Assembly (NCBI GenBank): GCA_001953115.1
Contig: LSSL01003001.1
Span: forward strand, 1-30,823
Reading direction: 5' to 3'
Source: Smittium mucronatum
Lineage: Eukaryota; Kickxellomycota; Harpellomycetes; Harpellales; Legeriomycetaceae
Length of the DNA stretch: 30,823 nucleotides
The notes under the pieces were generated by a model. That model did not search any database. It worked only from the letters and a program-made list of their open reading frames with translations, and had not been told where the DNA came from. A program made the position numbers and the translations under genes. Positions 1-9,170 of this stretch are shown here, one piece after another; position 1 is the stretch's first letter; every line of letters starts with the position of its first letter.

Positions 1-1
1 T

Positions 2-259
2 TTTTTTCAGCTCTGCGCTGACGACGCCAGCCAAATAACTGAACTGGGAACAGCGAAATTTTTGGATGGCATTCGTGTTGCCCATCTATTAATACTGGAA
101 AGTATTAATAGATCACCAGCCCCCTTGAACCAGACACAAGTGGGTATGGAGTTGTTAGAGCGACGGAGAGAAGTTGGGTTTGAAAAATTTTCGAATTTTT
201 TCAACTTTATTTTTAAAAATTTATTAGTGTTTGTTTTCATTTTTTTGATTTTAAAATAA
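2..259 (+). CDS. G+C-rich open block, possible 3'-terminal exon (partial)
   Basis: I do not recognise the product. The frame is open from the window edge to a TAA at 257-259. T7 followed by CAG at 8-10 looks like a 3' splice site, so an exon could start at 11. The first ~55 codons (to about 180) are ~47% G+C and protein-like (residues such as FLDGIRVAHLLILE). The tail is low-complexity F/L/N/K and may be intron or UTR read-through; GT dinucleotides near 174-178 could be a donor. The opposite strand is also open across the block, ending at a TGA at 7-9, so the coding strand is unsettled. Alternatives are a retrocopy end (see the A tract at 266-279) or a transposon fragment. Confidence 0.35.
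   Translation, partial: FFQLCADDASQITELGTAKFLDGIRVAHLLILESINRSPAPLNQTQVGMELLERRREVGFEKFSNFFNFIFKNLLVFVFIFLILK
84..113. other. Perfect 13-bp hairpin with GGAA loop
   Basis: Arms 84-96 and 101-113 are exact reverse complements around the four-base loop GGAA, which fits the GNRA tetraloop class if transcribed from the + strand. It lies inside the G+C-rich block but its own stem is A+T-rich. No poly-T run follows, so it is not a simple terminator. It could be an RNA fold, an insertion footprint or a recombination relic. Confidence 0.6.
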
Positions 260-279
260 ATTCTGAAAAAAAAAAAAAA
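255..279 (+). other. AATAAA followed by A14 tract
   Basis: AATAAA at 255-260 is followed five bases later by 14 consecutive A (266-279). Behind a G+C-rich coding-like block this resembles a poly(A) signal plus an inserted poly(A) tail, as in a retroposed transcript. The gap is shorter than usual, and A runs are common in this DNA, so it is weak evidence alone. Confidence 0.3.
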
Positions 280-572
280 CGAACTTATTTTTCTTCTCTT
301 GGCTATTTTTGAAAAAAAAAGAAGCAGAAAACACAAATAAGATATAGAAAATAGCCAATTTTAGTTTAATACATTATTATTAGTATTTCCTTGGCAATTA
401 TACAGTAATTTTGAAATTTTGAACTTTCTAAACCATAAAAACAAAACTCTAAAACCTTGAACTGTGAAAACGCACGAGTGGTATTTTTTATCTTTTTATT
501 AGGTTTAAAAATAAATTCTGAGTAAAAAAAAAAGTTTTTTTTTATCCTGAAAAACGTACAGATTAACAAAAA

Positions 573-620
573 ATGGCGTTCCTCCGGCTTCCATGTGGTA
601 AAAGTTACGACTCGATTTGA
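573..620 (+). other. Short start-codon-like patch, possible first exon
   Basis: An ATG at 573 in a good invertebrate-type context (AACAAAAAATGG) opens a 15-codon frame ending in TGA at 618-620. Its base composition is far above background, with several CpG. GTAAAAGT at 598-605 could be a 5' splice donor, leaving a 25-base exon. No downstream exon could be joined to it. It may equally be a fragment of an unrecognised repeat. The stretch 260-572 around it shows only A+T-rich DNA. Confidence 0.2.
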
Positions 621-1401
621 TTGATTTTAATCTATCTAATGAGCGCCAATAAAGTCATATTAAGAAGTTTTTAGTGGTTTATCAAGCAATTTAGAGTGTT
701 AGAAATTATTTATCTTAAAATAATATCCAAACTAAGGCATTTCTAACTGAAATCTGATGTTTTCTATGAAAGTTGATAATTCTAATTTACGCCTGCAAAA
801 TTTTTTTACAATTTGATTGAATATCTAACTATTGTAACACTATTAAATAATATTATATTCACAAACTATGTTTACAGATTTTATAGTAATGCTTCTAAGT
901 GGAACTGAGCAATCTTTTAAAACATCTATATCAAATAAAAATTTGGCAAATATCATTGTAAAAAATTGAAATAAAACAAAAAGAATTTTTTTTTTGAAAA
1001 AAATATATGCCGGCATAAATCAAATTTGTTTCGTACTTAAATCTTATAAATATATTCTTTTGGAAGGATCTGTTGACATTTAACAATCTTACATTCCATT
1101 ATGTTGTCAATTAGAATAATAAAAAGTATTTAGGGATGGTATCAACGTTATAAAATACAAATAAAAAGGGATTTTATATTTGAAAAAAAATAATTTACCT
1201 TCAATGTACTTTTAAGGTTAAATAGCTAAAAAAAGGTGTTGTTTTTTCAATCAATAGATTGAAAGGGTGATTTAGTGCAAATTATGTCAAAATGAAACTC
1301 ATAAATAATTATGTTAATGATTTTAAACTCGTTGAGTTATTATTAAACCCTCTTTTGTGTAGTTCTGATGAAACCCCAGTGATATCCAATAATTTTTAAC
1401 T
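621..1401. other. A+T-rich stretch without a gene
   Basis: No convincing gene. The only notable item is a 12-bp perfect palindrome at 1006-1017 centred on GCCGGC, unusual for its G+C content here. Confidence 0.6.
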
Positions 1402-2014
1402 TCTTAGAGTAAAATATCTTGCAACGGTTTAGGAGCCTAAAAGTGTGCTTTTCGAGGTTCAAATAACTAAAATTTCACACAGTTTTGTCTATTCTTGGTT
1501 AGGAGTAGTGGAGACATCGCACAGCGATTCAGAGGACAGCAATTCATTAGGATGACCATCTCAAAACATGAGGAACAAATCGTTTAGCACTGCTAAAAAA
1601 TAGTCTAATTTATGGGTCCAACGGCCGACAGTCAGACGGATCTCAGCGTCTAAAAGCTATTTGTAGGAAAGCCATGTAGATCAATCACACGTTTGGTTAG
1701 AAGTCTAATTTTATAATACTATTAGAATTATGCCCCAAATAGGAGCTTGATAGCTTGAATGAACTATAATTTGTTGAAAAAGGGTTTAGTTATTGACTGC
1801 ATGCAACCTCAGTAGTGCATATACTCAAAGTAGCGACAGGGAGAGTCTTTCGGTTGGTAGATTTTCTCTTTTCTCGTAGGTACGCAGCTGGTAGCAGTCA
1901 GAGGAGTTTATTGTATTTAGTTTAATAGACTTTTCTATACATATTTTTCATTTTTTCATATTGCTTTAGTATTATTTTTAATGAAGTTATCTTTCAATAA
2001 AATTCTGTTACACA
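1402..2014 (+). mobile_element. Dispersed ~615-bp element, copy 1
   Basis: It aligns along its length, in the same orientation, with 7783-8397. Identity is about 80% in the core by hand alignment, and both copies end at similar points. A 28-base block at 1626-1653 is identical in both copies and includes a hairpin (AGACG 1634-1638 with CGTCT 1647-1651). The reading frame that is open in copy 2 is broken here by several stops. Many differences look like G-to-A or C-to-T in this copy, so it is probably the more eroded one. Strand is assigned to match copy 2. The family is not recognised: no long terminal inverted repeats and no tRNA-type A/B box pair at normal spacing. Confidence 0.75.
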
Positions 2015-4759
2015 GAAAAGAATCAAACATTTTTTTGATATCTGGGATTCAAAATAAACAGTAAAAACTTATCATTAAATATATTTTTGATATATTTTTA
2101 TTCTATGGAATTAAATAAATAAAAAACGCCTCATTAATGATAATTTTAGCGTAACAAAAATGAAAAATGTGATAGGGTATTAAAAATAGGTTTAATTTTA
2201 AAATAAAATCAAATTTTATTGATAAAAAAAAAATTAAAACATTTAAACTTGAATCAAATTTTTTTAATAAAAACAAAAAATTAATTTTGTATCAAATAAG
2301 TAAGAAAAAAATCAATTTAGGCACATATTCGTAAACTCAAATTAGTTTAAGATAGAAATTGTTAAAAAATGCTCCAGTTTGAATGAAAAAATATATAATA
2401 TTGAATAATTAATATTTAAAAAAGATAAAATTATCTATTTTAAGTGAAGTTATATCCTATTAATTTGATGCTATTTGACCCTAATCAAAATTGTACATTC
2501 TATCAAAACCATTGTAAATATTATAGGCATTTAAGATTTATTTAATATCATCTTATATATTAATTGATATTCCAATTTCTGTGCTATATAAGAATTTTCA
2601 ATTTTTATTTAAAAAAACTCTAAAAAAATGCCATTTTATCTATCTTTATGTGGTTAAAGAAAAACTTTTAGGGTTTAAATAAATGTAAACTTGGATAAAT
2701 TTCAATAATAAATACTCATATTAACATTCCATACTATAAAGCTTGAAAAATTTAGGGAATATGATACAAAAATATCTTGCATTTTTTATTCAAATCTATC
2801 TTTAAATAAATACTATGTATAAATTATTGGATAAATCAACGAATTGTGCAGTCATAAAATTCTAATATACACAAATAAAAATTAGTCGAAATTTTAGTTC
2901 TAGAAAGAGATAAAACTTTTATATACTTAATCTAGTTTAAAATTTAATAATTTATACCCAAATTGATTTTTTTTTAGTTAATTTGACACATAAGTTATTA
3001 GATGTTTTTATTAGCACAATTTTCTCAAATCTATTCAAATTTATTTTTTTAACCTTAAAAAATACCCAAATCCATCCAAGAATTAAAAGATGTCATTTCC
3101 TACGAATTTAAATTTTATAAAATATTAAAAAGTGTTTTTAATAAATATAAACGGAAAATGATTTTTTTTCTAAGCTTCTTTTAGTTACAGTTATATTTTT
3201 GCTAAAAATCATTGAAGAAAAATATTCTTATTGCAAAATAACTCAATCGAACCACTAAATTAATTAAGGAATTTTCTACACTTATTTGAATAAACTTTAA
3301 GGCTAATACTATAAACTAAAATAATTAAATGCTATATATTTTATTAAATGAAATATCAATCCAACGCACTTAAAAAGAATTAACTCATCACATTTAAATT
3401 ACACTTCTATTTAAACCTTTGAAAAATGAAACACATTTATGCTTATGTTTAAAATAAGGTTTTTTGCAATTTATCATAGTTAAAAGGTTAATAGAAAATT
3501 TTATGTGCAGTCTTTTTTAGAATAATTTCTCTAAGGGTATTGAAACAAAAAAATTTAATCATTAAAATTTTTTTTATTAATTTGTTGATTTATTTTAAAA
3601 ATATATGCTTTTTAAAAATATTTTCGGATTCTCGATCTAATTGCTTCATAATTTTATTGCGGGGAAATCAGAATTATCTTATTCTAAAAAATTAAAAAAT
3701 ATTCCTACTAAAAATGTCAGATTTTGGTTTCAACTGTTTGATTAATAAAATATTACCCTATTTAGAGTGAATTTTAATCCATATTGTACAAAAGAGGGAT
3801 AAATCTTAATTTTTACTATCTTGATCAATAAGACTAAAACTAAAAATAAATTTTTATTTTCGATAAAAATGATGAATTAATGTGAAGATTCTTAGTAAAG
3901 AAAATATTTATTAATGAAAACTATTTTAGTTAAAAGTATCTATATACGTATATATATACCAAAAAAATATGAAAATATGTAGCGAAAGTCAAACAATTTT
4001 ATAGGATGATCCTTTCATTTTTATATTCGCTTTTTATTAACTTAAAATTTTTCTTTGGCTATTTTATTGGAAAATTGGGCTAAAATAATTTATCCGACAG
4101 AAAAATAGATTTAGATATTCGATTTCTAAAAAAAAAAATTTTCAAAATACCCTGATGAAGTGGTTTTTTGGAAAATCGAGGGAAGAAAAAACGAGAATAA
4201 AAATCATATCAGGATAATAAAATATATATAAAAGTGTTTTCGAAGAGAAAAAAAATAAATCTATTTATTATTATTGTTTTTGAAGTAAATTGTGAAAAAC
4301 TGTAATCTCTGAAATGGTGAAAATTCGGTTTCTTATAGCCAGAATTTTGAAGTTCTAAAAAATAATATATAAAAAGTAAAATTTTTTTCAAAAATTTTCT
4401 GCAATGACATTTTTTGAAACTTCAAATTTTCTAAGTAAAAAAACTTAATATTTTGTCTTATAATCATCATATTAGCTATGATTAATTGCCTAAAAATTAT
4501 ATTATAACAGAAATTGAACCAAAAAACATTTAAATAAACCAGTAAATTTCATTTTAAGAACTGAATATTGTATTATATTATGCTATGAATTATTATAAAT
4601 TTTTTCTACATAACAACTAGTGTCTATAAATAAAAAAATACACGAAAAAAAAATAAGTAAAAATGCTTAGTATATAAGTGCAATTTACAATAAAAACATC
4701 TTAAATTGTAAAAATATATGTTATAAACATAATAAGGAGAGGAAATTTACTGTGAAATT
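2015..4759. other. A+T-rich desert
   Basis: No gene, RNA or transposon recognised. A segment near 4098-4125 resembles 8860-8890 (both contain TAGATATTCGATTT-like sequence followed by an A run), which may mark an old dispersed repeat. Confidence 0.55.
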
Positions 4760-5340
4760 ATTTTATGCCATTATAGTGATTTTCATTATGAAAAATTCAT
4801 AATTTTAATAATGTACCATTGGATTTGGCTTAAAAAGTGTGATACCTGTAATTTAATTTCAACCATAAATAAACATCACCTAAAAACTGTAGAAAGGCTT
4901 ATAACTACAAATATATCCATATAAATTTTTATCTTTTTTGGATTTTATATTCATTATAATATTAAAATTTTATCCAAAATTTTTTTTGAAACCCCTGCAA
5001 ATAATACTTAATCCTTTTATTTCACTTTTTGATCCTAAAATTTTGCTTTATTTTGAAATTTTTATTATGAAAATATAATTCACCCTTAATGGATGTGAAA
5101 ATTATTTCTTTTTGGTATTTGATTGAGATTAATAAAGCTGTTTGTAGAGGATGGTTTACAAATTTGATAAAAATATTATTAAAAATGGCTCAGTACGTAT
5201 ATTTTAGTGTATTATATTCATGACAAAAGTAATACAATCCATTAAATATTACATATCCCGTGAATCCAATACCAAAATGAAAAAATATATCAAATATTAA
5301 TATGCAGCACTGAATTTTTCAAAATTTCGGGAACCAAAAC
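4760..5340 (-). pseudogene. Decayed Ty3/gypsy-like integrase
   Basis: Read on the minus strand. At 5334-5305 a segment resembles the integrase lead-in VP..L...VL. A second frame from 5279 reads HFGI..T, then an isoleucine, YY and a later Y at the spacing of the H2C2 zinc-binding domain (HFGxxxT...I...YYW...YV..C), although the cysteines are lost. The same frame stays open from 5189 to 5022. Further on come integrase-core-like pieces (YIFII..ISK; a K-S..I..L...F...G run; NIIMNIKS where IISDRGS is usual), with the catalytic Asp replaced. Frameshifts and stops show it is dead. An RNase H-like piece lies just upstream, the correct pol order. This is assignment by eye; the pieces are individually weak but collinear. 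Confidence 0.5.
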
Positions 5341-5528
5341 TCCGATAAGGTATATTTTTAGTTTTAAATACTCACTTTTGTAGCTGTTTTATGTTTTTTT
5401 AACTTCTCCGGATCTCACTTAAACACACTTAAAAAGTAAGCGTATTGGTTTATTGATACCTGAAAGATTTCTGTTTAATAATCACTAATCAAGATATTAT
5501 ATCTTACAAAAAAAAATACTGGATAAAT

Positions 5529-5830
5529 TCATCTTAAACTGTAGGTTCCAGTCATATTGACTGATAAGAAGTAGCTTTTTTGGAAGGAAATAAAATTTTG
5601 TAACCCTTGTGAGATATTTGAATCATACAGAAAGCAATAAATTTTATCATATCTTAAATAAATAATCAATGTTGAAATTTGGCTTAAGTGCTTTATAAGT
5701 GATACATCCAAAAAAACTTATGAAAAAAAAAATTATGAAAATTCAAAAGAAATTTTAGAGATGAAAATGATAAAAAGTTTTATCGATATTCAGCTTCAAT
5801 GCAAGTATCTGGATTTGTATATAAAGAAAT
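5529..5830 (-). pseudogene. Decayed retrotransposon RNase H fragment
   Basis: An uninterrupted 60-codon frame (5711-5529) carries a DVSLIKHL segment resembling the DHxSLxxL motif of Ty3/gypsy RNase H, then a YDSNI segment resembling YDFxI near the domain end. Just upstream (5820-5712), in another frame, an E.EY segment and an F-rich run fall roughly where E..Y and FR.YL..G..F are expected. It sits directly ahead of the integrase-like relic on the same strand, as in a gypsy pol polyprotein. A frameshift separates the two halves. Taken alone this frame could be chance; the neighbour is the main support. I could not trace a reverse transcriptase YxDD box upstream. Confidence 0.4.
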
Positions 5831-7782
5831 ATAAAAAGCGATATATCAGATTTTTATGGATAGAAGATTTCTGTTGGAAGCTTAAAAATCGCTACTAGTA
5901 ATATCTTATGGTAATTTAGAAATCAAATATATATTTTTTTTAATGATTTAAAAAGTAATTTTAATATATAAAAGAATCCCATTGGAGTCGAATAATTTAT
6001 AAAATAAGAGGAAATAGTTCTCATAACTTTATATTTTTCTTATAACTTAGACTAATCGAAAAATTAAAAATAGATAATACATATTTTTTTCAGATAAACT
6101 TAACGATTCTACTTATTATCCTGACTATCATTAAAAATTTCTAATATCAGTATATATACCTGTTTATAGAAACTTGATTCTTTGAAGCTTTTAGAGACTT
6201 CATTCTCAAACTATTTTTTTATCCAAAGATTATGTAAAAGAAATAATTTTCAAACTTTACTTAAAATCAAAATAACTGATTATATGATTATAATTTAATT
6301 AGATTGTTGGTTTTAATGTGGTTTAATCACATACGTGGAGTGATGGATTTTGGGTTAACTAAAAAAAAAATTCTTAAAAATTGATTTGATTTGATTTTTT
6401 TATTTCACATTTTTATTAATAATCTAGCAATCATTAAAATCTATTAAAAATTAAATTTCCAGAAAAATGCACTAAAAAATGAATCTAATAAAAATGGAAA
6501 AATATGGGTCTGGAATATAATGTATATTTTGTTTGTTTTTAAGGTCTTTTATTAAAGCGTTTATACAAATTTCCAAATTATATAGTCAATATAAAACATT
6601 ATTTTAGCAGTAAGCATCCTTCAAAAAGAAAAAAATTGTTTTATTTTACATTTTACATTTTGGATTATTCTAATATTTATAATACTTTTTAGAAAAGCGG
6701 TAAATATGGATTAAATTTATTTTTTGAATTGTGTTATGTGATTTATTTTATCTTAAGTTTTCGAGAGAAACCTCTTTGTCAAATAAAGTTCTGAAGCTTA
6801 ATTATGAGGTTAAATCTTCAGAACGCAAAGTTTATGTATCTTTTTAATTGAAAATTTTTGAGTAAATTTAAAAAATAACATTAGCGTAAACCAAATATCT
6901 TTAAAATTTATTATTGGGTAGACTGATTACTAAATATTAACTTCATGGTTAGATGAGACTTTTTCAGGGGCTTATAGTGTTACGAAGAATTTTATATTTA
7001 TTTATTAGTAGTTATTATCAAATCCATTCAAGGTAAATAATCCATAAAGCAATTATTGAGTGATTCTCTTTTTCTCAATAATTTTTTTAATTAAATTAAA
7101 TCAAAAAAATTTAAAAAAAGTATTTGTGAGCTTTATAAATTTCTTAAATGAACTTATCGTTACTATTGCTCATATTTATCTCACATTAAATGTTATTTGG
7201 TGTTTTAAAAAGTTGATTGTAATTAAAACTGATATTTTTTAGTTTTTTTTACATATTTGTGAAATCGAAATTAATATTCTTTTGCACCAGACCATTTTAA
7301 TTTGGCACATAATCCATTTTTGTTTTTTATCGAAAATATAGAAACAAAAATTGCGAAATTTTTCTTTTCTATTTTTTAATTGAGTAAAAACTAAAATAAG
7401 CTTTCGAGCTATAATGGTTGTTAGTATAATATCAACTTGGAAATTAAACTAAATACACCAAACTTAATTTAAATTAGACTGAATGTTTAACTGACTTATT
7501 TTTAAGAGTATATCAAATAATTAAATGACCAAGATCATTTAGTTTGTCATTAAAGAAGTAAAAGGGTTTTACTAATTGGATTTTTTCTTCATATTCCAAC
7601 TATATAAATTTGATTTGCTATATTTTTTAGAAAAAATGAATTGATATTTTTTTACAATTATTTTATCCCATATCATATAATTGTGTTGCTATTAGCTTTA
7701 TTTATTTAGGTAAATTTCTGAATATAAACTTTTTATACCTCGATTGTGAATAAAACTTAATTTTGTATTAATTTGGATAACC
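5831..7782. other. A+T-rich desert
   Basis: If the RNase H/integrase relic is real, the reverse transcriptase should lie in 5831-6900 on the minus strand; I found only a faint F..LK-like segment near 5950 and no catalytic box. Nothing else is recognised. Confidence 0.5.
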
Positions 7783-8397
7783 CTAAGAGTAAAATATTTT
7801 TCCGTGGTTTCTGGGTTTAATAGTGTACTTTTCGATTTACAATAAAATAAAATTTCACGCAGCGTTGTACCATTCTTGGTTGGGAGTAGTGGAGACAGCG
7901 CACAGCTATTCGGAGGACAGCGATTCCAGAAGAAGAACATCTCGAAACAGGAGGAACTTATCTTTTAGCACACCTGAGACATGTTCTAGTGCAAAATTCC
8001 AGCGTTCGACAGTCAGACGGATCTCAGCGTCTAACAACTATTTTTTGGAAAGTCATGTCGATTAATCCCACACTTATGGGGGATCCAAAATTTATTAATA
8101 CTGTTAGAAGTAGGCTCTGACTAGGAGCTCAGTAGCTTCAATGAACTATTTTTCATTGAAAAAAAGCTTAATTCTTGACTGCTATTAATCTCAGTCATAC
8201 ACCTACTTGAAGCAATGCCAGGGTGGGGTCCTTCGGTTGGTAGATTGCGCCATTTTCCCGTAGGTGCGCAGCCAGTAGTTCTGCAGAGGAGCTTATTGTA
8301 GGTAGGATAATAGTCTTTTCTATAAACTTTTTTCTTTTTTCGTATTTTTTTAGTATAGTTTTTAATGGCGTTATCTTACAACAAAATTCCGTGATAC
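7783..8397 (+). mobile_element. Dispersed ~615-bp element, copy 2
   Basis: This is the better preserved copy; its core at 7861-8040 is about 47% G+C by count. It matches 1402-2014 end to end. The invariant 28-base block is at 8007-8034, with the hairpin AGACG 8015-8019 and CGTCT 8028-8032. The left end (about 7775-7815) and right end (8368-8397) carry loosely similar sequence ending in TCCGTG, in direct orientation, suggesting short terminal direct repeats. Probably a non-autonomous transposon or a fragment of a larger one; family unknown. Confidence 0.75.
7823..8065 (+). CDS. 80-codon frame inside repeat copy 2, doubtful
   Basis: An open frame within the dispersed element, rich in Ser and Arg, with no domain I recognise and a non-ATG start. 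The same frame in copy 1 stays aligned (WLGVVET, STVRRISA-type segments) but contains several stops. Differences between the copies are not clearly concentrated at third positions, and the minus strand is also largely open. It could be a remnant of an element-encoded protein or simply a by-product of the element's higher G+C. Confidence 0.2.
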   Translation: MYFSIYNKIKFHAALYHSWLGVVETAHSYSEDSDSRRRTSRNRRNLSFSTPETCSSAKFQRSTVRRISASNNYFLESHVD

Positions 8398-9150
8398 AAA
8401 AAATAGTATTAATTTGGTTATAAAAAAAGATGAAAAAATATAAAAGTTGTTAAATTATATGTTTTAAGAAAATTAAAATTTAATTGAACCAATAATATTA
8501 TACCGCTTATTTAGTCAAATCGTGGTCAAAATTATCATTCAAATTAAATTTCCAACAAATATATATATACAAGTATTATATTATACTGATTAAATGGATT
8601 ATTATATTTTTTACTAACAAAAATCAAAATTTTGACAGAAGAATTATCAAATTATAATACTCATTTTGAAATCATTGAATTTAACTATAGCGAGTTTAAA
8701 ATTTTGCTGAAGGAATTCGCTACTTAGATATTTTTTTTAATTTTCTTTTAGAAAATATGGAAAAATTATTTTTGAATTATTTCGGTGTAATTTAAATATG
8801 GATCGAAGAATCGGAGATAGATATAGATATTTTCATCACCACCGATTTTTTAAATTCTTGTAGATATAAGATATTCGATTTTCCAAAAAAAATAAATGTA
8901 CGCTGGGGTAAGACATAAATAATTTCATTATGAATTATCAATATTTCCTGGAGTTTATAAAATTTTTGTTATTCCATGAATGTGAAATCTTTAAAAATAT
9001 TTGAAATAATATATTCACTCCATCTTCTTTTAGCTCAGTTAAATTTTTATTTTTATTTTGGGACTGTCTTCAAAATAATTCTAAAACACAAGTTTGTAAT
9101 GGATTAAAAAAAATCAAGCCAATTTTTAAAATAATTATTTAATTTATTAT

Positions 9151-9170
9151 ATTTTATTTTATTTTATTTT
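9151..9170. repeat. (ATTTT)4 microsatellite
   Basis: Four perfect tandem ATTTT units in A+T-rich DNA. Confidence 0.9.

Noticed and set aside
366..569. 67-codon minus-strand frame
   Set aside because: F/K/I-rich; at roughly 10% stops per codon several frames of this length are expected by chance in 31 kb.
4209..4391. 60-codon minus-strand frame
   Set aside because: Low-complexity hydrophobic composition, no motif, chance length.
7060..7242. 60-codon plus-strand frame
   Set aside because: F/I/L/N composition follows directly from A+T content; no upstream signals.
1402..8397. tRNA-derived SINE
   Set aside because: A GTTCGA core at about 8004-8009 resembles a B box, but no A box stands at normal distance and copy 1 does not keep it.
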